A DNA stretch of 21,774 bases from Apostichopus californicus (GCA_020650975.1 JAIPMN010010694.1:1-21774), one strand, 5' to 3'. Shown: positions 11,701 through 19,473, counted from the stretch's first letter. A program made the numbers and translations. The notes: a model not told the origin generated them from the letters alone.

Positions 11701-14700
11701 ATGAAGTTATATAAACTTACACCCTCAAATAATTGGTGAAATATCTGGTTATCATTATCAGGTTGAAGAGGTATTAGGTGTCGTACCACAATTAATTGCT
11801 CCCATTGACTTACACACTAAACTTGTGACTTTCCAAGGCCTCTAGAGCATAGATAGCAGTTTTCAACTAACTTGTCCTTCCCCTCCATATGATAGCTGAT
11901 GGCTCGGGGCATATTACAGCAAATTGAAGTTTTGCCACCATGTTGGTTTAGATATTGAGCTAGGAGAGGTCAAAGGTTAGGATAGTTCTCCCCAGCTGTC
12001 ACTGCAGAATCTTCTTGTTTCACCCAGGATTTTCAAGAACACCTTAAATCACCTTCAATCCTAGAGATTTTTAGACCATCAGTAGTTTATTTCATCCTCT
12101 TCAACATCGAAGCATAAAAAAGTATGATGATAGCTGAAAAACTGTCAAAAATGTCATTTCAGAAGGTCAATTTAGGACTATCATCAGACCGTTAATCTTC
12201 TAATTGCACTACTCTTATTGTGGTATGGTAACATTAGAGAGTGAACCTCCACATACACATGTAAATGTTGAATGTCCCTGAGTTTCTGTACAACAATACT
12301 TTCCATCAATATCTTGTTTTTTGTGTTTTTCTCCCCAGTCGGAATGGCGTTGGGATGAAAGGCACGGAAGTAACGTTATTCAACAAACATATACCAATGT
12401 AACTGCTGGGATCTACTATTTCCTGGTGAGTTTTTGAATTCATGTTAATATCCTATCTAGAATGTGTCGCGGAATGTAACTTTGTCACTATAGTAGGTGC
12501 TGTTGTCACCATCGTGCAACCTACTGCCAAGATGGCATGAAACATTATCAACAGGTGCCACCATGGCACTGTCACCACCGTTTGTACCACCATCACTATG
12601 GTACATAAAGTTCTACAAAATTTTCACCGTGGTACATACCATTGCCACAATGGTGCATACCATCTCTACACAATTGTCACCATGGCATGTACCACCATCA
12701 CCATTGTATGTACAATAGTCACCATGGTAAGTTCCATGGTACTTACCAGGATATACATACAGGGTACCACTGACACAATGGTACATACGCTACTACATTA
12801 ATTTTCACCATGGTATGTACCATTGTCAACATGGTACATTCCACTGCCACAAATGTACTTATACCATTGTACACAGACAGGTATGTACAATTGTGGCAGT
12901 GGTAAGTACCATAGTGACTGGTACGTACAATGGTGCCAGTGGTAGCAATTGTGTAGAACGGGTAAGTACCATTGACACAATTGTTAATACCATTGTTAGC
13001 AAAATCAAAGTTCATTTAAGATCAAACAAAGCTCGTGTGGGCCACATTGCACGGTTGCCAGGTCCCCTCATAGAAATAGTGAAACAGAATGATATAGTTT
13101 TGAAAGGCCACAGGTTACTCGATAGATATTATGAAATATTTTAAACAGTACTAATTAAATTCATACGTTGTGCAGACTTGTCTATATGGGTCAAAAGTTT
13201 TGCTTTAGTTATCTCTTTTACATCAGCAGGGAATCACTAAACCATTGGCTTTTCTACCAGTTTAAGCATAGACCTCGGTATCTGTGATGATTGTTACATT
13301 GTGTTTTCCCTTTTACATTTTTCAGGTTGCACCGAATTATCCAGAATCATGTGCTGACCCTCATTGGGGTATTACACACTGTCCTCAATTTTCAGATCAA
13401 ATTTTGGTCGGCGAGGAGAGCACGAGAGAAAGCTCAACGACGGAGTATGACGGTAGGTTTTAACTTGTGCTGCTGCTGCTGTTTCTTTCAATTAATGTAT
13501 GACGTGAGGCACAACATTAATTTTGATACATTTTTAACCGTTAAATCTCTGATATCATTCAGGTTGTGTTGTTAATGTTCTTAAAAATCCGACACTATTC
13601 AGTCACAGCATCTGGACTACTTAATAACCTATCACACAGACCCATGGATGAGTACCTCAGATACTACACAAACTTGGAAAAGGAAACCTACACGTTTTAT
13701 AACATGTTAACCTGCGTCAGAAGTTTCTCAGTACAAATGGTGTTGAGGGTCATCCAAGGATGCTTTTGTTGTTCATATGAACAAACATGTTTGGTTGAGA
13801 TTCTAGAATTTATGGAAGAATGGATTAACATTGACATTCAGGCCTACACTCTCAGGATCCAAAGTCATCATTTATTAAGCCTTGAGATGCATTCCAGAGA
13901 TTTAGCATATTATATTATTATTATGTGTAATAGCTATTATTATTACAAATTATTTATATGTAATTGCAATTATATTACTATAAAGTATTATATGTTATAA
14001 GCAATTATATTATTATAAATTATTATATTAAAACAGCAATTATTTTATTATAAATTATGATATTTCATAGCAAGTGATATTATTATTACTTATGATATGT
14101 TATAGCAATTATATTATTTAAATGATTATATTGTAATAGCAATTTTATTATTATAAATTATGATATGTCAATAGCTATGAAAACATTTCTAGTTCTAAAT
14201 ATCTTCTTTCTACTCGGACTATAACATATCAAGACGACAATTCCGTCTAAAGTCGTCCTTTTTTAAAAAAAAAAAAATATGTTTTGATAACGCCAGATCC
14301 GTAGTGAGAAAGCAGGGAAATATATATTGCATCTTTTTCTATGTGGGCTAATGGGAAAGAACTTTTGCATTTGAGTTTTAATTCTGGGATATTTTGATGA
14401 AAAAGAGCACAGATATATTTTGTCTAGAAAAGAATTTTAAAAAAAACCGGCGACCTCAGGAATTGCAAGTTCTGATGACACATGACAAAAGAGCACAAGC
14501 TGGATGTGCTGTTGCAAAGGAGAGCACCACAAGTTCAATTTTCCAGTCTAGCTACAAAAGAGCTTTGCTCTCTTTAAATCTGTTTATAATTTTCCCAATT
14601 TTTGGGGGAAGGATATGCCGAAAATGATATGGAGATAATGTTGTGAGAAGGGTGTATCGCAGTAGGATTTGAAGTAGAAATTACCCTCAAATCTATTTTT

Positions 14701-17700
14701 TTTATACTCAATAGAGTTACTGTCACTTTGAATATGATTAAGGGATAAAAAGTTTCATTTCTCTGATTTATACCATTTTGGGTGCATTGTGTATCATCCA
14801 TCCATCCATCATCTTGTGAGTACCACAAGTTCAATTTTCCAGTCTAGCCACAAAACATCTTTGCTCTCTTAAAATTTGTCAATAATTTTCCACCCGTCAA
14901 TCTTTTGTAGTTGGTTGACATACGTAGTCGATAAAACTAATAGACCTATTCCAGGTGTTTCTGTTTGCTTTTTATTTCAGCTAAATATTTGTGCAAAGAA
15001 ATATTAAATTGTGGATCATCCATGATTATGTTTCTATATGTCATTGTTGTTTGTTTATTTGCTTATTCATTTATTTACTTAGTTTATTTACTTTTTTATT
15101 TTAGTATTAACGACTCCAGTTAGTCATGAAAGAGGCAGCCTTCCTACACTGAACATCATCTTGATTGTGACTGGGATATTTTTCGTACTGGTTGGCTGTT
15201 GTCTGTTCCTGTATTGTTGCTGCAAGTATTGGTCAAAATACTTCTGGTGCTACGGTAAGTGTGTCTTAAGCAAGGAGGGTTTTTTCTTTTAACAGTTTAT
15301 CCTTGATGCAAAATCAGACCTTTTTTGTTATTGAGTTTAATTGTAAACGTGTAGAAGTAAGATTATAGATACAGTGAGTATGTAAGCTGTTGTCATAGCT
15401 ACAGTATCCTGGGTGGTAGATTCGGAAGGAGGTGTAAGTGGGGCGGGGAGCAAGGGGAGGGCTTAAACGTTCCAATTTGTAGATAGGTAGATGAGAAAGT
15501 GCAGATGTGGAGTGGGAGACAGGTAAGTATCGTCGCTCCTAATTCACCAAACTAGTAAGTTTTGGGGAAGGCATAGGCAAGAAAGATTATTTAAAACTGA
15601 GTAGCAACTTGGACGTACCAAGCCATGCAATTATAATACAGAGGATTTGGATTCTCCACGATCCAAATCTTCGTAGAACAACTCATATAGAGGCTCCTTA
15701 TTTTTGTTTCACAACTTTTTTGTAATATAATTTATTTTTTTCCCTCCTCATTCTTCTTTCTTGGGGGTGAGTGGGGCAGGGGATCAATTATGCTGTTGCA
15801 AACAGTTGAAAGGAATGCATTACTTAAATTTTATTTCTCCTAGTTGGTTTTTTTTTTCTTGGGTGTTCTAAGGTAGCCAAATCATGCAAGGAGCAGTAAA
15901 ATTAATGAACTGTTTACTTGAGTACATTTACTTCCATGGTCAAGGTTTTGACTTACAGATTCCGGGATGAAATGTTTTCCAGTATTTGTATTGTTAAGCA
16001 ACCTACTTCAGCTACCAGAGAATCTTGCCTATGTAGTATTAAATATTAAAAATGACTTCATATCCTCATCATATAACTGATTACAGTGGAGCTGTGGCCA
16101 TTTTGCATATTAAGGAGTATGGCATAGATGAGCATAACAGCAGTTCACTGCATCGTCACTATGAAGTAGAACAGGCAGTATTTTGGAAACTGTGGTCCCG
16201 TTTCATTGCTCTACTGCCTATAGATATAATAGCTTTCACCTAGTAGCCCCATAACAGAACAGTATGCAATGGAACTCTAGTACTGTAGCACATTAATAGG
16301 AACCATTCACACAGTATAGAATCGTTAGGGTGCCATCAAAATGTCAAAATATTTTGGTAAATATTAGTAGCAATTTTCTACAAAATGATTGATCGTTCGG
16401 TTAAATATATTAACAAATTGCAACGAAGTGACAAAGTGCTTAAAGGAATCACGAAGGAAGGGATCAAAGACAATTTATATTATTCAGTAACCTCAAAACT
16501 CTCTAATATTCGATTTTTAAGTTAACCGCTTCCTGTTCGACTGAATACGCTCGCTTTGAAAATTGGCTCCTAAGGCCTCACCACAATGCACAGTACGCTT
16601 GGAATTCCATATTGATGACGTCAGAGAGGAACAACTCAATCGAGCAGTAGCGCTTTCTCCGTATAATCGCTGTACTAAAGCACAATCAGTAAAGAACAAT
16701 TTCATTGATTTTTTAGGTTACTGAATGATATCAATTGTCTTTGATCCCTGCCTTTGTTATTTAAATCTAACCAGTGCGGACTTCAACCTTATGCTGCAGA
16801 CTGATTATTTATCGAATGTAATCAACTTAACAATTTTCAGCAAATAGTTATAAATTGATGACTATACATATTTCACCAATTCAACAGTTTGCAACAGAAT
16901 GATGAATTACATTCAGAAAGTCATCATTTCAATACTTTGTAGCAAAACGGTGTATTGATCACGTAAAAATCTTGTCAATTCAACATTCTGCGACAAAATT
17001 ACTAATTATGCTCGCATTGATCGGAATGTCATAAATTCCAACATTCTGCAGGAAAATTATAAATTGATCATTTCGATAAATTTAGGGAAATCAACAATTT
17101 GCAGAAAGATCAATTATGCTCACATTGGGAATGTCATATATGTCAACATTTTGAAGCAAAATGATGAATTGCAGCAAAATTTCCGAAAAAGATCTTAACA
17201 GTTTGACTGCACCCTTAACATTATCATAATATACAGCCCGTCTTGCATTATAACACATTTATACTCCTTTTCATCACATTCAAGGTAATATTTTTTAAGC
17301 TGTAATAATTTTAAGTTGTAATATTTTATGCAACTATGTAAAGTGCTTTGAGATCATTCTTTGATGTAAAGCGCTATATAAGAATAATTATTATTATTAT
17401 TATTATTATTATCGTTTAGGATTGAGCTTGGCCTTTCTTGGGGTGGAGGAGTTGGTTTGGGGAAGGGAAGAGGTACAATAAAAAGTCAGCATGAAACTAG
17501 AACAGATCTTCTATCACATATGGTACTAAAGAGAAACTACCAAAATATTCTTGTATATGTTGTTTTTTTGCTCTTTCCAGAAAACAATGAAAAAGACTTT
17601 GTGACTGTAACATCAAAATTCCAACAGCATACACCAAGGCCACTCATACCACCTGCAAACACAGCAAAGTACAGAATGATCTATCCCGAGGATGGTGCCT

Positions 17701-18098
17701 CAACCGTCACCGATTTCGATATGTTAACGGTCACCGCTTCCCTGGCAGGTCCCGATTTCAGAAAACTTGACCTACCTGATAGAGAGCAGTACACCCAATT
17801 ACAACAAGACTTTCATTTACCCCCAACTCCAGACGAGGGGTACCATGAAACATCTCATCCTCAAATGAGCGTGAACCCTTGGCGGTTTAATGGAGGGGCG
17901 GTGAGACAAGATAGCGGTATTTCCGTCGTGTCCAACGGGCAGGTAGAAGAACACGGCATGGAAATGGGCTACGATGATACCAGGTTGAGGAGATCCAATG
18001 GAGGTTATCTCCCTATTAGTCAGTCATATGACCCCAACCAACCAAACTTGCCTATCGGCGGTGTAAGGCGACAGATTTCGAAAGAAACCACAATGTAA
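5718..18098 (+). CDS. Spliced gene: IL-17-receptor-like type I membrane protein without a recognisable SEFIR domain (11 coding exons, 553 aa model)
   Basis: Eleven exons join in frame through ten GT...AG introns (phases 0,1,1,0,1,1,0,0,1,1) and end at TAA 18096-18098. Residues 1-19 may be a signal peptide. Residues 20-345 form an ectodomain with nine Cys (27, 40, 67, 78, 122, 189, 201, 298, 308) and eight N-X-S/T sequons (N24, 46, 59, 77, 99, 152, 216, 280). Residues 347-368 are a transmembrane helix and 369-553 the cytoplasmic tail. The family call rests on residues 84-201. They follow the IL-17RA order as I recall it: a hydrophobic strand, a Leu-rich strand, one Cys, F-Y-x-G-F, P-G-Y-T-Y-E-V, L-P-A-P, then V-x-I-P-H-C and a later Cys. 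Known IL-17 receptors carry a cytoplasmic SEFIR that recruits Act1/CIKS; none is visible here. The protein may therefore be a decoy, a co-receptor, or signal through another route (inference). Family call moderate, exon structure strong from exon 2 onward. Confidence 0.68.
5781..5827 (+). repeat. (TTTTA)n microsatellite in putative intron 1
   Basis: Imperfect TTTTA units fill about half of the 109-bp putative intron, just upstream of its pyrimidine-rich acceptor. Confidence 0.85.
5884..5932 (+). CDS. Coding exon 2 (start of mature ectodomain)
   Basis: A pyrimidine-rich tract ending TTTCAG precedes the exon and the donor is G|GTAGGT. The 49 bp encode residues 20-36, including a sequon at N24 and Cys27. 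The exon ends in phase 1, so its last base plus GT of exon 3 makes Gly36. The reading frame is open and fits both neighbours, which supports it despite its small size. Confidence 0.65.
5933..6728 (+). other. Intron 2
   Basis: GTAGGT...ACAG, 796 bp. Contains a poly-C run at 6268-6281 and an unused strong acceptor-like site (T-run plus CTCTCTCAG) ending at 6579. Reading from that site in the gene's frame meets a stop within about 15 codons. Confidence 0.65.
6729..6908 (+). CDS. Coding exon 3 (N-terminal ectodomain)
   Basis: Acceptor GCAAACAG, donor G|GTAAGT, phase 1 at both ends, 180 bp. It encodes residues 36-96, with Cys40, Cys67 and Cys78 and sequons at N46, N59 and N77. The last part (residues 84-95) is a hydrophobic beta-strand-like run. 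It sits where IL-17 receptors have the first strand of the N-terminal fibronectin-III-like domain. Confidence 0.85.
7155..7288 (+). CDS. Coding exon 4 (first FnIII-like domain)
   Basis: A T-rich tract and GCAG precede the exon; the donor is GGG|GTAATT. Residues 96-140 include D-G-P-N-L-S-G-I-L-F-I-L-K-G (sequon at N99) and a single Cys122. This resembles the leucine-rich strand followed by a lone Cys in the first receptor domain. The C-terminal third is highly charged (E/K-rich). The exon ends in phase 0. Confidence 0.85.
7289..8231 (+). other. Intron 4
   Basis: GTAATT...ACAG, 943 bp. No gene or element recognised. A poly-G tract with following G-runs lies at about 8083-8103. The open frame at 7926-8228 is low-complexity. 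Confidence 0.75.
8232..8373 (+). CDS. Coding exon 5 (most diagnostic IL-17R-like segment)
   Basis: Acceptor TTAACAG, donor C|GTAAGT, 142 bp, phases 0 to 1. Residues 141-188 contain K-L-F-Y-D-G-F-Y, a sequon at N152, P-G-Y-T-Y-E-V, L-P-A-P and V-T-I-P. IL-17RA has the same order: aromatic strand, Pro-x-x-x-Tyr-Glu-Val, Leu-Pro-x-Pro, then a strand ending Val-Pro-x-Cys. This is the main basis for the family call. Confidence 0.88.
8374..9541 (+). other. Intron 5
   Basis: GTAAGT...ACAG, 1168 bp. At 9335-9377 a self-complementary GGCCAAT...ATTGGCC segment suggests a fragment of a dispersed palindromic repeat. Nothing else recognised. Confidence 0.75.
9542..9592 (+). CDS. Coding exon 6 (51-bp micro-exon with two cysteines)
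   Basis: Acceptor TTTTACAG, donor T|GTGAGT, phase 1 at both ends. Residues 188-205 carry Cys189 and Cys201. Cys189 follows directly on the V-T-I-P strand of exon 5, where IL-17 receptors place the Cys that closes the first domain. The reading frame is open and links exons 5 and 7 exactly. Confidence 0.8.
9593..10791 (+). other. Intron 6
   Basis: GTGAGT...ACAG, 1199 bp. At about 9999-10038 a 20-bp unit is duplicated in tandem. Its second copy contains CGGATTA-AAA-TAATCCG, a perfect 7-bp inverted repeat. Nothing else recognised. Confidence 0.75.
10792..10958 (+). CDS. Coding exon 7 (second FnIII-like domain)
   Basis: Acceptor GGTTTTACAG, donor ATG|GTAAGC, 167 bp, phase 1 to 0. Residues 205-260 show alternating strands (D-R-I-Y-T-V-V-V-I-F-T-V, then D-F-Y-V-V-G-F-S) and a sequon at N216. 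These strands fit the membrane-proximal beta-sandwich domain of cytokine receptors. Confidence 0.85.
10959..12338 (+). other. Intron 7
   Basis: GTAAGC...CCAG, 1380 bp. G-rich clusters at about 11389-11451 and a C-run at 11585-11593. No element or gene recognised. Confidence 0.75.
12339..12425 (+). CDS. Coding exon 8 (second FnIII-like domain, end strands)
   Basis: Acceptor TTTTTCTCCCCAG, donor CTG|GTGAGT, 87 bp, phase 0 at both ends. Residues 261-289 include W263-R-W265, a sequon at N280 and a closing strand G-I-Y-Y-F-L. Because the exon is phase-0 symmetric, skipping it would keep the frame. Confidence 0.85.
12497..12990. repeat. Quasi-palindromic minisatellite in intron 8
   Basis: Variants of a ~22-24 bp unit made of GTACATACC, CATTGTCACCATGG and their reverse complements recur over about 500 bp. 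The building blocks CCATGG, GTAC and CAATTG are themselves palindromic, so both strands look alike and both yield matching Thr/Val/His-rich frames. One good stem pairs 12842-12858 with 12885-12901 (16 of 17 bases). Confidence 0.8.
13326..13452 (+). CDS. Coding exon 9 (end of ectodomain, juxtamembrane Cys pair)
   Basis: Acceptor TTTTTCAG, donor G|GTAGGT, 127 bp, phase 0 to 1. Residues 290-332 carry Cys298 and Cys308, followed by a Ser/Thr/Glu-rich stalk. Vertebrate IL-17RA also has a Cys cluster just before its stalk. The stalk could be a site for shedding (inference). Confidence 0.85.
13931..14174 (+). repeat. AT-rich minisatellite, ~35-bp unit, about seven copies
   Basis: Units of the form CAATTATATTATTATAAATT followed by ATGATATGTTATAG recur seven times with 33-36 bp spacing (starting near 13931, 13967, 14002, 14037 and on). 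Copies are diverged. Confidence 0.85.
14526..14891. mobile_element. Repeat element bounded by 70-bp direct repeats
   Basis: 14526-14595 and 14822-14891 are direct repeats, 63 of 70 bases identical. Between them, 14601-14816 is homologous to 19771-19968 in the same orientation. The terminal repeats are absent from the 19771 copy. It could be a small non-autonomous element with terminal direct repeats or an old partial tandem duplication inside a dispersed repeat. No coding capacity. Confidence 0.5.
15105..15254 (+). CDS. Coding exon 10 (transmembrane helix)
   Basis: Acceptor TTATTTTAG, donor G|GTAAGT, 150 bp, phase 1 at both ends. Residues 347-368 are an uninterrupted hydrophobic helix. Cys363-364 and the Cys369-371 triplet lie at its cytoplasmic end, followed by K372 and an aromatic patch (Y373, W374, Y377, F378, W379, Y381). 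The cysteines are plausible S-acylation sites. Orientation is type I because a signal peptide and glycosylation sites precede it. Confidence 0.9.
16454..16754. mobile_element. MITE-like element with 35-40 bp terminal inverted repeats
   Basis: 16459-16493 and 16715-16749 are inverted repeats, 33 of 35 bases matching; a further 5 bp outside match with one difference. The 291-bp body between the 35-bp arms has no transposase frame. TTAA occurs 10 bp outside the left end (16440-16443) and 6 bp outside the right end (16761-16764). That hints at a TTAA-targeting family, but the spacing is not clean. A non-autonomous DNA transposon is the best reading. Confidence 0.7.
16838..17190 (+). repeat. Degenerate ~50-bp tandem repeat, about seven copies
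   Basis: A CAACATTTTGCAGCAAAAT-like core followed by ATNAATTGATC or ATTATGCTC recurs near 16838, 16884, 16930, 16981, 17039, 17091 and 17139. Spacing is 46-58 bp. Strongly diverged. Confidence 0.6.
17338..17412 (+). mobile_element. SINE/LINE-like 3' tail with (ATT)n
   Basis: GTAAAGTGCTTTGAGATC, then GTAAAGCGCTATATAAGAAT and a trinucleotide (ATT)n run at 17384-17412. This tail type ends many CR1/L2-related retroposons and the SINEs that use them in animals (from memory). No tRNA-like head was found upstream, so this appears to be a 5'-truncated copy. Confidence 0.55.
17581..18098 (+). CDS. Coding exon 11 (whole cytoplasmic tail, stop codon)
   Basis: Acceptor TTTTTTTGCTCTTTCCAG; the exon completes codon 382 (Glu) and runs 172 codons to TAA. 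The tail is Pro/Ser/Thr/Asn/Gln-rich and looks mostly disordered. Visible short motifs: P-P-A-N, P462-P-T-P, Y452-T-Q-L and Y524-L-P-I (both fit Y-x-x-hydrophobic sorting signals), seven tyrosines, basic R516-L-R-R-S, and the C-terminus E-T-T-M, which resembles a class I PDZ ligand. No SEFIR, TIR or kinase fold is recognisable. The frame stays open upstream to 17457, but that stretch lies before a strong acceptor and is read as intron. Confidence 0.9.
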
Positions 18099-18708
18099 AA
18101 ACTGAAGAAGCGTTTTCAAGCAATCTTGTCAGTCAATACTTGCCATGTATTTGCAGTTTCACATCTAAGACACAAGGATTCCCAAATTGTAGTGGATGGG
18201 GGAAGAAACAGCTTAAACTCCGCAAGAAACGTTTCAGATTCATTTCAACCGTGGAAGTACAAGTCCAATCTCAGGGATTTTTGGGCTTGTGTCAAGGTCG
18301 ATGTTTGGGTTGTTTTTCTTGGGGGGGGGAGGGGGGTTGGGAAGGTAACAAGTTGTTATACTTACCTGAACTGTACATAAATGGTGTACTTTTACATTGA
18401 AGTTGCCCTAGCCATTTGGTAGCACACTGGACCATTAAAGGAAGGATGAGGTATCTAATACCATAAATCTGTTGCCACAATCAACCTAAATTGCTCCAGA
18501 AATGATGAAATCCATGAACTTGCAACAATGCATGAACAATTTGCAAATAAGATAGTAAAAACGATACATTAAGTTTGTAGGTTACAATTCTCTGTTTTAA
18601 ATTGTCAGGAGACAGTTAGATAGAGAGGGTATATCAAAGTATATGTTCATAATTATGAGTTGGCTTATATGACACAAAATCAAAACCCATTGCACAATAA
18701 TTCTCAAA

Positions 18709-18738
18709 GGGGGACAGGGAGGGGGGACAGGGAGGGGG
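18709..18738 (+). repeat. G-quadruplex-forming tract in the 3'UTR
   Basis: Two copies of a 14-bp unit (GGGGGACAGGGAGG type) give at least four G-runs of three or more on the sense strand with 1-3 base loops. It fits a folded G-quadruplex in the mRNA. A smaller G-rich tract is at 18320-18342. Confidence 0.6.
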
Positions 18739-18925
18739 AATTATGTTATTCTGTTGATATTGTACCCTGTGTGTAATACTTCTAACATTCTCACTTGACA
18801 TTCTAACGCTCCTTCTTTTGGCTAGAAAACAACATGCCTTAACCTCAACTTATACGATATTACCAAAAATCATGTTGAGTTACATTTGTCATAACTCCAT
18901 CTGTCTTCCTCTACCTGCCCACATT

Positions 18926-18984
18926 TCTACCACCCCCCTACCCCTGCCCTCACTACCCACCCACCATCCTCCCCCCACCAACCA
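18926..18984 (+). repeat. C-rich low-complexity tract in the 3'UTR
   Basis: Runs of C (CCACCCCCC, ACCCCTGCCC, CCACCCACC, CCTCCCCCC) on the sense strand, about 200 bases after the G-rich tract. It could pair with that tract in RNA or bind poly-C-binding proteins (inference). Confidence 0.5.
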
Positions 18985-19172
18985 CATAAAATAAGCATTG
19001 ACAATGGGCTTAGAATGCTGATCCAACAACTGATCATCCAATAAGATGATCTTAAGGCTTTTCTAATCCCTGTCTTGTGTGTATAAAAAGGGGAGCAATA
19101 TCACACATTGTGAAAGTTTTGTCGTTTTTTGTACGTAATGCAGTTTGACAAGAGCGGAGAAGATATTTTGTA

Positions 19173-19178
19173 AATAAA
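19173..19178 (+). terminator. Candidate polyadenylation signal, proximal
   Basis: AATAAA about 1.07 kb after the stop codon, followed by T-rich sequence. A further AATAAA is at 19232-19237. Confidence 0.4.
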
Positions 19179-19467
19179 CCTTTTAAATTTTTTTTTAAGG
19201 GCATCATAATTTCCTCTGCGTGTTTTGTAAAAATAAATCCGCTGAAATCGACAAGACACTGTAAGGTGTTGTATGCACAGTGTTTACTTGTTTAGTTTTC
19301 TGTGATTGGTTTTATAGCAATCTGGATTTTTTTTTTTTTGCAACAATAGGCTTGTACTGAGTTTATGGATTTTCATAGATATATATAGATATACAGTTTT
19401 GTACAATTTTGAAAAATTTCAGATATTGTCGTAACCACTTCTTGTCATACAATTTTCCAGGTAGATA

Positions 19468-19473
19468 AATAAA
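19468..19473 (+). terminator. Candidate polyadenylation signal, distal
   Basis: AATAAA followed within 20 bases by CTGTGGGTGA, a GT-rich downstream element. Another AATAAA lies at 19583-19588. Alternative cleavage is possible. Confidence 0.4.

Larger units (their letters stand above)
13453..15104 (+). other. Intron 9
   Basis: GTAGGT...TTAG, 1652 bp. Holds the AT-rich minisatellite and the direct-repeat-flanked element annotated separately. An open frame at 13566-14000 (about 144 codons from a TTG) ends inside the AT-rich minisatellite and matches nothing I know. Confidence 0.75.
15255..17580 (+). other. Intron 10
   Basis: GTAAGT...CCAG, 2326 bp, the longest intron, lying between the transmembrane exon and the tail exon. 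It contains a MITE-like element, a degenerate tandem repeat and a retroposon-like tail. No frame in it is long enough or similar enough to be a SEFIR exon. Confidence 0.75.

Noticed and set aside
12497-13144. Several overlapping Thr/Val/His-rich open frames on both strands
   Set aside because: They are produced by the palindromic minisatellite. The same periodic words appear on both strands, and the region lies inside a well-supported intron.
17457-17580. In-frame extension of exon 11 upstream to an ATG/GTG-like start
   Set aside because: A strong pyrimidine tract and CAG at 17580 mark an acceptor whose phase matches exon 10 exactly. The upstream residues look like translated intron.
17665-17760. 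A degenerate SEFIR box 1 in the tail (K-Y-R-M-I-Y-P-E-D around residues 411-419)
   Set aside because: It superficially recalls the strand plus Tyr-x-x-Asp of SEFIR box 1. The sequence after it shows none of the helices or later boxes, and the exon ends about 135 residues later in low-complexity sequence.
17908-17940. Beta-TrCP phosphodegron (D-S-G-I-S) in the tail
   Set aside because: The second Ser/Thr is not at the required spacing: the residues 5 and 6 places after the Asp are both Val. It is only a near match.
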